A stretch of DNA of 64,000 nt. Origin: Erwinia sp. HDF1-3R. GTDB lineage: Bacteria > Pseudomonadota > Gammaproteobacteria > Enterobacterales > Enterobacteriaceae. Where the stretch lies: positions 2,232,001-2,296,000 of the forward strand of contig NZ_CP155071.1 in the NCBI RefSeq assembly GCF_039621855.1, read 5' to 3'. A program made the translations under genes and the position numbers. Shown piece by piece: positions 8,238-17,543 of the stretch (positions are counted from its first letter, which is position 1; the number at the start of each line of letters is the position of its first letter). The notes below the pieces were generated by a model that worked only from the letters and a program-made list of their open reading frames with translations, ran no database searches and was not told the DNA's origin.

Positions 8238-9635
8238 ATGGCCGCCACACGCATTGAAAAAGATTCAATGGGATCGATAGAGGTTCCGGCAGATAAACTC
8301 TGGGGTGCGCAGACGCAGCGCTCACTGGAACACTTCCGCATTTCAACCGAAAAAATGCCTGTCGAACTGGTACACGCGCTGGCGCTGACCAAGCGGGCAG
8401 CCGCGAAGGTGAATAACGATTTAGGGCTGCTGCCCGCTGAGCGCGCCAATGCCATTATCAGCGCGGCTGATGAAGTGCTGGCAGGGAAACACAGCGAAGA
8501 ATTCCCGCTGGCTATCTGGCAAACCGGTTCCGGTACGCAGACCAACATGAACATGAATGAAGTGCTGGCGAACCGGGCGAGTGAACTACTGAACGGTGAA
8601 CGCGGTATGTCTCGTCTGGTGCACCCTAACGATGATGTCAACAAGAGCCAGAGTTCAAATGATGTCTTCCCTACTGCGATGCACGTTGCTGCGGTGGTGG
8701 CCGTTCAGGAAAAGCTTATTCCCCAGCTTAAAGCGCTACAGGTGACGCTTGATAGTAAGGCCAAATCCTTTAGCGACATCGTGAAAATAGGGCGTACGCA
8801 CCTTCAGGACGCCACGCCGCTCACCCTGGGCCAGGAAATTTCCGGCTGGGTTGCCATGCTGACTCACAACCTCAGGCATATCGAACAGAGCCTGCCTCAC
8901 GTGGCGGAGCTGGCGCTGGGCGGAACAGCGGTAGGCACCGGACTGAATACCCATCCTGAATATGCCGTGCGGGTCGCGAAAGAGCTGGCCGATCGGACCG
9001 GCTTGCCCTTCGTCACCTCACCAAACAAGTTTGAGGCGCTGGCGACCTGTGACGCACTGGTGCACGCACACGGTTCGCTGAAAGGGCTGGCGGCCTCGCT
9101 GATGAAAATTGCTAACGATGTGCGCTGGTTATCCTCCGGGCCTCGCTGTGGTATCGGTGAGATAGCGATCCCTGAAAATGAGCCAGGCAGCTCGATTATG
9201 CCCGGTAAAGTTAACCCGACCCAGTGTGAATCCATGACTATGCTCTGTAGCCAGGTTCTGGGCAATGACGTTGCCGTCAACATCGGCGGCGCTTCCGGTA
9301 ACTTCGAGCTGAATGTTTACCGCCCGATGATTATTCATAACTTCCTGCAATCGGCACGCCTGCTCGCTGATGGTATGGACAGCTTTAATCATCACTGCGC
9401 GTCAGGAATCGAACCTAACCACGATCGCATCAGCCAGCTGTTAAATGAATCGCTGATGCTGGTGACCGCGCTGAATACGCATATCGGTTACGACAAGGCA
9501 GCGGAAATCGCCAAGAAGGCGCACAAAGAGGGGTTAACCCTCAAGGCGTCGGCCCTGAAGCTGGGCTATCTGAACGAGGAACAGTTTGATGAGTGGGTCC
9601 GTCCGGAAGAGATGGTCGGCAGCATGAAGGCCTGA
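8238..9635 (+). CDS. fumC: Fumarate hydratase class II
   Basis: FumC is the iron-independent fumarase of the TCA cycle that converts fumarate to L-malate. The 465-residue length and the signature [13 protein letters not shown] are diagnostic of class II fumarases. Other conserved blocks are [45 protein letters not shown] and [16 protein letters not shown]. The ATG at 8238 has AAGGAG six bases upstream. A GTG at 8235 is in frame but less likely. In E. coli fumA precedes fumC; here the TetR-MFS pair occupies that position. A strong hairpin terminator follows at 9671-9700. Confidence 0.97.
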   Translation: MAATRIEKDSMGSIEVPADKLWGAQTQRSLEHFRISTEKMPVELVHALALTKRAAAKVNNDLGLLPAERANAIISAADEVLAGKHSEEFPLAIWQTGSGTQTNMNMNEVLANRASELLNGERGMSRLVHPNDDVNKSQSSNDVFPTAMHVAAVVAVQEKLIPQLKALQVTLDSKAKSFSDIVKIGRTHLQDATPLTLGQEISGWVAMLTHNLRHIEQSLPHVAELALGGTAVGTGLNTHPEYAVRVAKELADRTGLPFVTSPNKFEALATCDALVHAHGSLKGLAASLMKIANDVRWLSSGPRCGIGEIAIPENEPGSSIMPGKVNPTQCESMTMLCSQVLGNDVAVNIGGASGNFELNVYRPMIIHNFLQSARLLADGMDSFNHHCASGIEPNHDRISQLLNESLMLVTALNTHIGYDKAAEIAKKAHKEGLTLKASALKLGYLNEEQFDEWVRPEEMVGSMKA

Positions 9636-9670
9636 TCGCCCCCGAACGGGCCATGATGTTCATGTCATGA

Positions 9671-9700
9671 AAAACGCCTGATGCAGCCATCAGGCGTTTT
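9671..9700 (+). terminator. Terminator after fumC
   Basis: A perfect 13-bp stem (AAAACGCCTGATG and its complement) surrounds a CAGC loop and ends in TTTT. It lies 36 bp after the fumC stop. Confidence 0.9.
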
Positions 9701-9786
9701 AAAAGGGTAAGTCGCCGCGCGCATCACGTGCGGGTCAATTTTCCGCTACAGTTAACCTACCTGTTCTCTTTAAGCTACCTGAAATC

Positions 9787-10446
9787 ATGACTTTTTCTTC
9801 GCCACTTTGGCTACACGGCCGTCTTCGGCTGTTAATTTCCATTGCCGCCGGACTGATCTGTTTCTTTAATCTTCCAACCCATCTGGGCATATTACAGCGC
9901 CTGCTCATCGGCTGGAACGTGCTGGCCTGGCTGTATCTCTTCTTCCTGTGGTTTCGCATGTTGCGTACGGAGGCAAAGGATATTCCGCATATTGCCAAAA
10001 CGCAGGATGAGGGGGCCACCCTGGTACTCAGCATGGTTACGATCACCTGTCTGGTCAGTATTATGGCCATCCTGATGGAGCTGGCGTCGCTTAAGCATCT
10101 CGAAGGAACACCGCGTGCACTGCATCTGCTGCTGACGGCGGCGACGCTGATTGTCTCCTGGGCGTTATTGCCGACCTCTTTCGCCATTCATTACGCCCAT
10201 CACCATTATCTGCACCGCAGTGACGATGTCACGCCAATGATATTTCCTGAAAAGCCCGCTGAGCCAGGCTATTGGGATTTTCTCTATTTTTCATTTACCA
10301 TTGCCGTTGCGTCCCAAACGGCCGATGTGGCGACGGGCACAACCGATATGCGGCAAATAGCTCTCCTCCAATCGGTTATATCATTTGTGTTTAATCTGGC
10401 CATTTTGGGATTGTCGATTAACGTTGGCGCAGGCTTATTAAGCTAA
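9787..10446 (+). CDS. DUF1345 inner-membrane protein
   Basis: This 219-residue, strongly hydrophobic protein has about five membrane segments (near 12-30, 38-58, 78-100, 108-130 and 195-215). The segment GYWDFLYFSFTIAVASQTADV before the last helix is the DUF1345 hallmark, and FAIHYAHHHYLHR precedes it. The SQT/SDV-type motif resembles the pore region of two-TM potassium channels, a similarity sometimes noted for this family, but function is not established. It stands alone between the fumC terminator and tus on the opposite strand. Confidence 0.8.
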   Translation: MTFSSPLWLHGRLRLLISIAAGLICFFNLPTHLGILQRLLIGWNVLAWLYLFFLWFRMLRTEAKDIPHIAKTQDEGATLVLSMVTITCLVSIMAILMELASLKHLEGTPRALHLLLTAATLIVSWALLPTSFAIHYAHHHYLHRSDDVTPMIFPEKPAEPGYWDFLYFSFTIAVASQTADVATGTTDMRQIALLQSVISFVFNLAILGLSINVGAGLLS

Positions 10447-10609
10447 TAAACGCGGACGGCGCCCTGGAGCTTTGCAGGAACAAAACCTGAACACCGTCTT
10501 AAGCCTGAATTTTATCGCGATGCTTAACTTATGCAGGCCAGCAGGCAGTGGTCAGGGGTTGCGGCTTTATTTAACCTGCTCTGAGACGGTCCGCAAGAAT
10601 GATTTTTGT

Positions 10610-11542
10610 TCAATTTATTCTGTCGCTGTAAAGATGCAGACGGGAAATGACCGGGAACAGGGGTTTAGCCTCTGGCTTAAATCGATGCGTGATGTTACCG
10701 ACATTGTAATTCAGCAGATCACCTATTTTAGGTACGCTTGCACTATCCGGGCAAAGCACCAGCAGCGGGGAGGGGCAGGCAAGCTGAGTTTGTTTTTGCT
10801 GCTGCTTATTCCAGACTCTGGCAATTGGCTGGACCTTAACGGGCCGTTTAATCTTCAGTACTGCTGAAGTCGGCAGGGAATTAATTGTCGCCATTTCCTG
10901 CTCAATTTTTTCGGCCCATTGCTCCCGGCTCCATGGAGCCTGGCTCCTGCCAGAGGTGAGGCTCTTTTTTAGCTTCGCCAGGATCTCATCACGGCTCACC
11001 GTTTTTATAATATGCTTATTCGCCCAGCCAAACCGAACGGAGTCGGGCGCATGCAGCAGGGTGATAGTGCGGTAAGCGTTTAACGTAATAAGCCCCCGAA
11101 GATGTGTATGGACAAATTCAAAACGCTCCTCGCTGGGCACGCCGGATTCGACGGTAATAATTTGCTCTAGTCTCTGCTTAAGTTTATTAACAGCTGACAC
11201 CTGTTCAGTGATTAATGATGCTATTCCCTCAGAAGCCTCCAGACATATTACGCCAGGCAGCCGGACGGCCGCTTTTGTGCTGGTGGTTTCGGACTGATGT
11301 TGCATAAACAGATGGCTGTAATGCGCCAGGGTACGAGCAAGTGCAGGCCGGGCCAGGTGCTGCTGCACGGCGATCTCGCTCAAGGGTTCATGCTCTTCAC
11401 CCTTTTGTACGAGGGGAAGCTCAAACACGCGGGCCGCCAGCAGGCGCTGTTCGGGCAGCAGGGCGGCAAGACTGCTTAGCTCAGCCTCCAGCTGGCCGAC
11501 ACAGCGATGAAGATTATCTACGGCATCATAATACTGGCTCAT
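10610..11542 (-). CDS. tus: Tus, replication terminus site-binding protein
   Basis: Tus binds Ter sites and stops replication forks in one direction by blocking the DnaB helicase. The product has 310 residues, against 309 in E. coli, and is recognisable end to end. Segments include LEQIITVESGVPSEERFEFVH, HLRGLITLNAYRTITLL, RFGWANKHIIK and VWNKQQQKQT. A Ter sequence lies 8 bp upstream of its start (11550-11572), as TerB does in E. coli, where Tus binding represses its own gene. Finding tus here places the window in the terminus region. A second Ter site lies at about 12.8 kb. Confidence 0.95.
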   Translation of the reverse strand: MSQYYDAVDNLHRCVGQLEAELSSLAALLPEQRLLAARVFELPLVQKGEEHEPLSEIAVQQHLARPALARTLAHYSHLFMQHQSETTSTKAAVRLPGVICLEASEGIASLITEQVSAVNKLKQRLEQIITVESGVPSEERFEFVHTHLRGLITLNAYRTITLLHAPDSVRFGWANKHIIKTVSRDEILAKLKKSLTSGRSQAPWSREQWAEKIEQEMATINSLPTSAVLKIKRPVKVQPIARVWNKQQQKQTQLACPSPLLVLCPDSASVPKIGDLLNYNVGNITHRFKPEAKPLFPVISRLHLYSDRIN

Positions 11543-11549
11543 CTGAATT

Positions 11550-11572
11550 ACCTTAGTTACAACATACTAATA
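11550..11572 (-). promoter_or_regulatory. Ter site 1, TerB-like, at the tus promoter
   Basis: Read on the minus strand, this 23-mer contains AGTATGTTGTAACTAA, the conserved Ter core, and differs from E. coli TerB at about three flanking positions. It lies immediately upstream of tus, where it can serve both as a fork trap and as an autoregulatory operator. Confidence 0.92.
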
Positions 11573-11717
11573 ACCCGTCAGGATAGGGAATATTATCAAC
11601 AGGGATGGCGTAATGAAAGCTGGAAAATATAACAGGGCAGGGAAATAGTGGGACAACGCAGGCAGAGTATACAGCAGAAACTCACCGCGCCAGCCGGGCC
11701 AGCGCGGTGGCAGAAGA

Positions 11718-12119
11718 TTAAATCAGGAAATCTTCCAGTTTTTTACCCTGGTCCAGCGCCTGCTTAATTATTGCTGGCGTACGGCCCTGACCGGTCCATG
11801 ATTTAGTTTCGCCATTCTCATCTTTGTACTGGTATTTAGCGGGACGAGGTGCACGCTTAGAACGTGATTTACCGGAGGTATTCTCGGCTGACGTCAGTTC
11901 GCTTAAATCAATGCCGTCGTCTAACAGCATCTGGCGATATTTTGCCAGCTTCTCTTCTTTTTCTTTGATTTCAGAAGCGATGGCGGCTTCTGCATCACGG
12001 CGTTCGTTAACGACCGCTTCTAGCTTTTCCAGCATCTCTTCCAGTTCAGATAATGAAACTTCACGAGCCTGTGCACGAAGGGTTCGAATGTTATTTAGTA
12101 CTTTCAGAGTTTCGCTCAT
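11718..12119 (-). CDS. H-NS/StpA-family nucleoid protein
   Basis: The 133-residue protein has the two-part H-NS architecture. An N-terminal oligomerisation coiled coil starts [20 protein letters not shown], and a C-terminal DNA-binding domain carries the SWTGQGRTP core at about residues 107-115, with the QGR AT-hook-like motif at 111-113. The N-terminus resembles H-NS more than StpA, while the short DFLI ending is StpA-like, so I give no gene symbol. In E. coli neither hns nor stpA lies next to tus, so this may be a second copy. Two Ter sites flank it, one on each side. Confidence 0.9.
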   Translation of the reverse strand: MSETLKVLNNIRTLRAQAREVSLSELEEMLEKLEAVVNERRDAEAAIASEIKEKEEKLAKYRQMLLDDGIDLSELTSAENTSGKSRSKRAPRPAKYQYKDENGETKSWTGQGRTPAIIKQALDQGKKLEDFLI

Positions 12120-12788
12120 AAAGGGATCCGTAGTGTTAGAGTGGTTTAAAATTAATCAGTGTACGTTTCGAAAACCAGTGTACAGACAAATTCGGCGGTT
12201 AAAAACACCTAAATATAAAAAATAGCGATTTTATTTTATTTATTCTGCTTTTTTGCCATTCTACAGCCAAACGGGGAGGCTAATTAGAACATCATTGTTA
12301 AGAACATTCCTGGGGGGCATGGGTAAAAGAAGGTGATGAAAGCATAAATCCGGCGAAGGATTTCCTCATTACACCTATCCAATGCCGAATTAGATTATTG
12401 CTGTCCTAAATAGCGGTGGGTAATACGTACACCCTGTTGCGTAGCCCGCCTACACCCTGCGCAATACAGGCACGGTATGAATACCTGTATGGACATCCCG
12501 TGCGGACATCCTTATGTCTTATGCGGCACAGGTGCAGGCATTCCTGCGCCCGGTGGTCTGTTAATCGCCCTGGCTTACCCGGTGCCCCCTCTGGAAAAGT
12601 GCTTTAGCAGGACGTTTATTCACTCCCGGGGTCAACATGACGCATTATTATCGGATGAGGCTTGCAGACAACCGGCCCAGAGATTTTTAAATCAGCGCAA
12701 CCGCTCACTCTGCTGATGGGTTACGACCGACAATGCTAAATTTTTAATAAAGACAGCTGTAAAAAAAAGTCATCATTTTTAACAGATT
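12120..12788. other. Long intergenic region before the second Ter site
   Basis: There is no supportable gene in this roughly 670-bp stretch. The first part, upstream of the H-NS gene, is AT-rich and presumably holds its promoter. Around 12410-12720 short open frames occur on the plus strand but lack ribosome-binding sites and family resemblance. It may contain decayed sequence. Confidence 0.5.
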
Positions 12789-12811
12789 TCATTAGTTACA
12801 ACATACTTTAA
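12789..12811 (-). promoter_or_regulatory. Ter site 2
   Basis: The 17-bp core AAGTATGTTGTAACTAA on the minus strand is identical to the core of E. coli TerB. It has the same orientation as Ter site 1, 1.24 kb away. It is not at a tus promoter; the nearest gene ends are the H-NS gene and betT. Confidence 0.9.
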
Positions 12812-12892
12812 GCGAAGGAGCACTTCGCGTTGCTTTAATATACAGCCCATCTGTGCTCGGTAGTTGCTGAAAATACCTTTCGGGCATCACCA

Positions 12893-12925
12893 CAAAAAAA
12901 GGGCCAGACCTGAAGTCTGACCCTT
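12893..12925 (-). terminator. Terminator after betT
   Basis: On the minus strand AGGGTCAGAC pairs with GTCTGGCCCT around a short loop, followed by seven T residues. It lies 20 bp past the betT stop. Confidence 0.85.
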
Positions 12926-12944
12926 ATGATTTAACACCGGTTAA

Positions 12945-14984
12945 TTATGCCTCGGGGAAGGGCATTGAGTTACCGGGTGCTTCGCGGTGAATATGCAGGA
13001 AGGTCAGGTGACGCTCGTACTGATCGAGAATGTCATTAATCACCTGCTCTTTGGTGTAGTCCATCAGATCGTTACCCTGCGTACCTTCCAGCAGGAAGGT
13101 CTCAAGCCGGAAATAATCTGACTTACCGCTGCGGGCGCGGTAGGTAAAGGCCGGCACCGAATAACGTTGCGGCCAGATCTGGTAAAGGAAGCTCTGCTCC
13201 TCGCCGAGATTGACCAGCATCTCAATATGGTTCAGACGCTCGTCTTCCAGCGGAGGCAACTCACTTACCTGTACCTGGGCGCCGCGGCGCTCCAGCTCAA
13301 CCGCCACCTCTTCCATCGCCGGGCGACAGACGTTATCCAGCATCTTTTTCGTGTGCGTGCTGCCCGGATAGTTCATCACGCGTGAAATGCGCTGTTTCCA
13401 GTTGAGGCGATCCTCACGTGAAACCGGCACCGGTGGCGTGCTGACCGCGCTGCTGGCCCGACGGTGATCTTCCACCTTCAGAGACTTATACAGCCCGGCC
13501 ATCACAAAGAAGATCACAAAGCTAAAGGGCAGGCCCATAATCACCGTGGTCTTCTGCAGGGCGCTCACGCCGTTTACCATCAGCATGCTGAGCGTCAACA
13601 GTCCAATAGCAATTGACCAGAAGATACGTATCCAGTTGGGGGCATCGTTATTGATATCGCTCAGCTGTGACGTAAAGTTACCCAGCACCAGCGAACCTGA
13701 GTCCGCCGAGGTGACATAGAACAGCAGGCCGGTGATCGTGGCGACCGAAGCACTAAAGGTAAACGCCGGATACTGCGCCAGCAGGCTGTAAAAACCGCGC
13801 TCCGGGTGCGCCAGCGTTTCCTGGGCCAGCGCCAGATTACCGTGAATAATTTCATTCAGCGCGCTGTTGCCAAAGACAGACAGCCACAGCAGGGTGAAAA
13901 TAAAGGGTATGGTAAGCGTACCGACCACAAACTGACGAATGGTTCTTCCGCGTGAAATACGGGCGAGGAACAGACCCACAAACGGCGACCAGGCAACCCA
14001 CCAGGCCCAGAAGAACAGCGTCCAGTTGTTCATCCATTCGGTTGGGCGATCGAAGGCGAAGCTGTTCAGCGTCATGCTCATAAAGCGGCTAATATAGTCG
14101 CCCACGTTCAGCACCAGTGCATTAAGCAGGAAGCTGGTATCGCCCATAAACAGCACAAACAGAATCAGCCCCAGCGCCAGCAGCACGTTTATCTCTGACA
14201 GGATACGTATACCCTTGTTCACGCCGGAGGTCACTGAGATGGTTGCCATAATCACCGATAGCGCAATCAGCCCGGCCTGCGCCGTTAAGCCTTCAGGGAC
14301 GTCAAACAGCACCTTCAGGCCGTAGTTAAGCTGCACCACCCCAATCCCCAGCGTCGTGGCGATACCAAAAATGGTGCCCACCACGGCGGCGATATCCACG
14401 GAGTGGCCGATCGGCCCGTTAATGCGTTTACCAAAGATAGGGTAGAGCGCAGAGCGAATGGTCAGCGGCAGCCCATAGCGGTAGCTGAAGTAGCCCAGCG
14501 CGATGCCCATCAGGGCGTACATTGCCCAGCCGGTCAGGCCGTAGTGGAACAGCGTCCAGACCATCGCCTGTCGCGCGGCTTCCATCGTCTGGCCCTGGCC
14601 TTCCGGCGGCATCATATATTGCGTGACGGGTTCGGCGACGGAGAAAAACATCAGGTCGATACCGATCCCCGCAGCGAACAGCATCGCGGCCCAGCTCATC
14701 AGGCTAAATTCTGGTTTTGACTGTTCCGGCCCCAGCTTGATTGAGCCGAATCGTGAGGCGGCGATCGCTACCACAAATACGATATATACCGTTGCGGCCA
14801 GCAGGTAATACCAGCCGAAAGTGGCGGAAACCCACGCCAGCGTTTTATTAATCCAGCGGTCGGCAAAATCGGTAAAAAGAATGGTGGTCACTGAGAAAAG
14901 CAGGATCAGGGCGGCGGAAGTATAAAAAACCACCGGGTTAATGCGGTCCTGCTGTGGCTTTTTAGGTAATTCTGTCGTCGGCAT
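12945..14984 (-). CDS. betT: BetT, high-affinity choline transporter (BCCT family)
   Basis: BetT imports choline for glycine betaine synthesis under osmotic stress. The 679-residue protein (E. coli 677) has 12 membrane segments and the BCCT block WTLFFWAWWVAWSPFVGLFLARISRG, of which WAWWVAWSPF is the choline/betaine-binding aromatic region. It also has a long C-terminal cytoplasmic domain (about 500-679, ending in HREAPGNSMPFPEA) that senses osmotic strength in this subfamily. Similarity to E. coli BetT is high throughout. No betA, betB or betI genes are adjacent. The separate OsmU-type operon at 23.6-27 kb suggests a broad osmoprotectant uptake capacity. Confidence 0.93.
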   Translation of the reverse strand: MPTTELPKKPQQDRINPVVFYTSAALILLFSVTTILFTDFADRWINKTLAWVSATFGWYYLLAATVYIVFVVAIAASRFGSIKLGPEQSKPEFSLMSWAAMLFAAGIGIDLMFFSVAEPVTQYMMPPEGQGQTMEAARQAMVWTLFHYGLTGWAMYALMGIALGYFSYRYGLPLTIRSALYPIFGKRINGPIGHSVDIAAVVGTIFGIATTLGIGVVQLNYGLKVLFDVPEGLTAQAGLIALSVIMATISVTSGVNKGIRILSEINVLLALGLILFVLFMGDTSFLLNALVLNVGDYISRFMSMTLNSFAFDRPTEWMNNWTLFFWAWWVAWSPFVGLFLARISRGRTIRQFVVGTLTIPFIFTLLWLSVFGNSALNEIIHGNLALAQETLAHPERGFYSLLAQYPAFTFSASVATITGLLFYVTSADSGSLVLGNFTSQLSDINNDAPNWIRIFWSIAIGLLTLSMLMVNGVSALQKTTVIMGLPFSFVIFFVMAGLYKSLKVEDHRRASSAVSTPPVPVSREDRLNWKQRISRVMNYPGSTHTKKMLDNVCRPAMEEVAVELERRGAQVQVSELPPLEDERLNHIEMLVNLGEEQSFLYQIWPQRYSVPAFTYRARSGKSDYFRLETFLLEGTQGNDLMDYTKEQVINDILDQYERHLTFLHIHREAPGNSMPFPEA

Positions 14985-14999
14985 ATCGTCTCCGAAAAT

Positions 15000-15492
15000 T
15001 GCACAAGGAGTATCCCGATCTTCGCAAAGCGTCCCTTAGCGCATACTGGGAAAAAGGCCGTATATCCGCTAATTACACTGGGGAAGGTATCAGGTGTAAT
15101 TTTCTTGATGATAATGAGTAAGTTAATTCATATTTCTACTTTCCCTGGCGAGTGAAGTTTCATTTATAATCCACTATCATAGGTTTTATTGATTGAGCAT
15201 TCAATTAAAAATAATTTCACACTCGTTTACCGCTAAATACCATCATGAGTGTTGGGGTTTTATTAGCGGACAGAACAGTATAGAAGACAAATAGAAGACC
15301 AGTGAAATTTATAATGGGAAGGGTAATTATTATCTGGGCGCTGGCGGTATTTTATTCGTATGCGACGGACAACGGCTAAAATAATGCCGCCATAACGTCT
15401 CCGTATGGCGGCTGGCAGAAAAACAATCACGATTTAAGGATGGCGGTGCCACACAGGCTGCTGTGGCCAGAGATCAAAATGATGCATAAAGA
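15000..15492. other. Intergenic region between betT and the DUF1471 pair
   Basis: This AT-rich stretch holds the betT upstream region and, at its far end, the terminator of the DUF1471 genes. I see no open frame worth calling. Confidence 0.5.
15376..15412 (-). terminator. Probable terminator of the DUF1471 genes
   Basis: A 9-bp stem (GCCGCCATA and its complement) with a 9-nt loop is followed on the minus strand by ATTATTTTAG. It lies about 80 bp past the truncated DUF1471 gene. Confidence 0.65.
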
Positions 15493-15684
15493 TCATGTGC
15501 CCGCCAGTACCGGCTTCTCCGAGAGCTGCACCCCTAATGGCGTCAGGCTGGTGCTACCGGTCGAGACGACGCCCGTATCCTGCTGACCGGTGGGAGTGCT
15601 TTCAACCAGATGAGCCGCGACTCCGTTAAAGGAGGCTAAGCCCAGCACAAGCGCAGCTGCTGTCATAATCTTTTTCATCATCAA
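15493..15684 (-). CDS. Short DUF1471 (BhsA/YdgH-like) periplasmic protein, C-terminally truncated
   Basis: The 63-residue product starts with a signal peptide (MKKIMTAAALVLGLASFNGVAA) and continues with the DUF1471 pattern, GQQDTGVVSTGSTSLTPLGVQLSEK. It then ends after PVLAGT, where full-length relatives carry about 25-30 more residues (the xxFRIxSxxGNNxMHxTAxIY strand). The neighbour at 15730-15984 keeps that part. The other frames downstream do not restore it, so this is either a decayed copy or an unusual short form. Both genes lie head to tail on the minus strand, 45 bp apart. Confidence 0.6.
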   Translation of the reverse strand: MMMKKIMTAAALVLGLASFNGVAAHLVESTPTGQQDTGVVSTGSTSLTPLGVQLSEKPVLAGT

Positions 15685-15729
15685 GCCTCATCGGTTCTGT
15701 GTGGTGAATCACAGGCAACGACGTGATAG

Positions 15730-15984
15730 TTACTGGTAAATAACGGCCGTGGCATGCATACGGTTATTGCCGGTGGTTGACGTGATGCGGAATGCCGATG
15801 CACCTGCGGCGTCCGCTTTAGCCGACAGCCGTGATTCCAGCGTTGAGAGATTACTCCCCGAGGCGGATACCACCCCAATGGCCTGCTGATTGCTGGGCTG
15901 TGACCCCACAATGTCAGCGGCAAAACTGCCGAAGGAAACAGTTGCCAGTAGCAGGGCGGCCAGGGTAATTATGCGGTTTTTCAT
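15730..15984 (-). CDS. DUF1471-domain periplasmic stress protein (BhsA/McbA-like)
   Basis: The 84-residue protein has a signal peptide (residues 1-22, cleavage after SFA-A) and a complete DUF1471 domain: QAIGVVSASGSNLSTLESRL, then AFRITSTTGNNRMHATAVIYQ. Proteins of this size and type (BhsA, McbA, YhcN) affect stress resistance, surface properties and biofilm in E. coli. It is divergent from a TetR-family gene at 16291. In E. coli, bhsA is likewise divergent from the TetR-family gene comR, so control by that neighbour is plausible but inferred. Confidence 0.85.
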   Translation of the reverse strand: MKNRIITLAALLLATVSFGSFAADIVGSQPSNQQAIGVVSASGSNLSTLESRLSAKADAAGASAFRITSTTGNNRMHATAVIYQ

Positions 15985-16290
15985 GGTTTGTTCTCGCGTA
16001 TGTTTAATGTTATTGAGGGTGTTGAACGCTATTAGTTAACGATCAATAACTAAATGCTAGGCTCGTTAAAGGCCTCCGTCAATGCTATTTTATTATCGTT
16101 CGTTAATAAATTCGATAAGCGTTTGATTAGATTGTTTTTAAACTGACCATTTTTTTATTTCTCAGCGCCGTGTTCTTGAGGGAGGAGGTCGTCAGGCGGC
16201 GACAGAACGCGGCACTCGACAGCGAGGGGGAATGTTTTTATAATGATCGGTAATTTATTTCATGCTGCCGCTAACGCTAAGAGAGGAGCT
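15985..16290. promoter_or_regulatory. Divergent promoter region, DUF1471 gene / TetR-msrA
   Basis: This AT-rich region of about 300 bp lies between divergent genes. TTAACGA near 16036 and TCGTTAA near 16064 form an inverted pair. A TTATTATCGTTCGTTAATAA-like near-palindrome occurs near 16090. Either could be bound by the TetR-family protein. Confidence 0.4.
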
Positions 16291-16950
16291 ATGACCGAAC
16301 GGGAAACCTGCGTGCCGAAAAGTCGGGGAAGACCCAAGACCTTTGATCGTCAGGCAGCACTGGATAAAGCCCTGGATCTGTTCTGGCGTCATGGGTATGA
16401 AGCGACCTCTCTGTCTGACCTGGTCGAAGCAACGGGCGCCAAGGCCCCCACGCTTTATGCGGAATTTACCAATAAAGAGGGTTTATTCCGCGCCGTGGTC
16501 GATCGCTATATTGAAATCTATGGTGTTCAGCGTCAGGACGCGCTTTCCTGCCCGGAAAGCAGCGTCGCGCAGGGGATTGAGCGCTATTTCCGCTCAACGG
16601 CCGCCTGCTTTACCGACGGTAAAAATCCCGCCGGCTGTTTTTTTATTTGCACCTCAACGGCGCTCTCCGCTGACTCCGCTGCCGTAGCGGATATGCTGCG
16701 CTCACGGCATAAAAATCTGGAAAATCAGCTAAAAGCCTTTCTGCTCTCGCGCCAGGCCAGCGGTGAACTGGACGCGCAGACCGATATTTCCGCGCTGACA
16801 ACCTTTCTGGGATGCATCTTACAGGGCATGTCGGTTCAGGCGCGTGAAGGGGCCACTCGCCACCAACTGGATAGTATTATTGCTACGCTTATGCTGCAAT
16901 GGCCCGTACTGAGCCGAACAGGCTGTGATAAAGCCATTGTCGAAAACTAA
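16291..16950 (+). CDS. TetR/AcrR-family regulator upstream of msrA
   Basis: The frame is open from 16243. I chose the ATG at 16291 because AGAGGAGCT sits just before it and the product then starts MTERETCVPKSRGRPKTFDR, a typical TetR N-terminus. The HTH covers about residues 16-62 (LDLFWRHGYEATSLSDLVEA, TGAKAPTLYAEFTNKEGLF). The C-terminal domain holds CFFICTSTALS, a segment common in this TetR subgroup. The stop is only 13 bp before msrA, so the two are probably one operon. It is divergent from a BhsA-like stress gene. The ligand is unknown; the linkage to MsrA suggests oxidative or electrophile stress. Confidence 0.88.
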   Translation: MTERETCVPKSRGRPKTFDRQAALDKALDLFWRHGYEATSLSDLVEATGAKAPTLYAEFTNKEGLFRAVVDRYIEIYGVQRQDALSCPESSVAQGIERYFRSTAACFTDGKNPAGCFFICTSTALSADSAAVADMLRSRHKNLENQLKAFLLSRQASGELDAQTDISALTTFLGCILQGMSVQAREGATRHQLDSIIATLMLQWPVLSRTGCDKAIVEN

Positions 16951-16963
16951 ATAAGGAGTTTTG

Positions 16964-17494
16964 ATGACAACTGAATATGCAATCATCGCCGGAGGCTGTT
17001 TCTGGTGCACCGAGGCCGTGTTTAAGCAGATTAACGGCGTTGTTTCAGTCGAAAGCGGCTATATTGGCGGCCACGTTGCTAATCCGACCTATCGCCAGGT
17101 GTGCAACGGTGATACCGGTCATGCAGAAGCCATCCGCCTTGGGTTCGATCCGGAAAAAATCAGCTATGGCGATCTGCTGGACATCAGCTTTGCCACGCAC
17201 GATCCAACCCAGCTTAATCGCCAGGGTAACGATATCGGCCCGCAGTATCGTTCGGCTATTTTCCCGTTGAATGAGGCGCAGGCCATCGAAGCTAAAGCCG
17301 CAATTGCGCGTGCGCAGCTGGATAACAGCGACCCGATTGTGACGACGATTGAAGCGGCGACGGAGTGGTATCCGGCTGAAGATTATCACCAGAACTACTG
17401 GGCTGGCGAAGGTCAGGAGAATCGCTACTGCATGGCAGTGATCCCTCCAAAACTGCAGAAGCTGAAGAAGCGCTTCGCCGATCGTACCCTGTAA
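16964..17494 (+). CDS. msrA: Peptide methionine-S-sulfoxide reductase MsrA
   Basis: MsrA repairs oxidised methionine by reducing the S-sulfoxide form. The 176-residue protein has the catalytic GCFWC motif at residues 11-15 (Cys12), then [25 protein letters not shown] and EDYHQNYW, all diagnostic. It is shorter than the 212-residue E. coli MsrA because it lacks the N-terminal extension, so it may be a second, regulated copy. AAGGAG precedes the start. It follows a TetR gene by 13 bp and ends in a strong terminator. Confidence 0.95.
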   Translation: MTTEYAIIAGGCFWCTEAVFKQINGVVSVESGYIGGHVANPTYRQVCNGDTGHAEAIRLGFDPEKISYGDLLDISFATHDPTQLNRQGNDIGPQYRSAIFPLNEAQAIEAKAAIARAQLDNSDPIVTTIEAATEWYPAEDYHQNYWAGEGQENRYCMAVIPPKLQKLKKRFADRTL

Positions 17495-17507
17495 TTCGTT
17501 GTAACCG

Positions 17508-17541
17508 GGCAGCAGGCACGTGGCCTGCTGCCTGCTTTTAT
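17508..17541 (+). terminator. Terminator after msrA
   Basis: GGCAGCAGGC and GCCTGCTGCC form a perfect 10-bp stem around ACGTG, followed by TGCTTTTATTT. Confidence 0.88.
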
Positions 17542-17543
17542 TT

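Noticed and set aside
12416..12716. Small plus-strand genes between the H-NS gene and betT
   Set aside because: They have no ribosome-binding site, no family resemblance and overlapping alternative frames.
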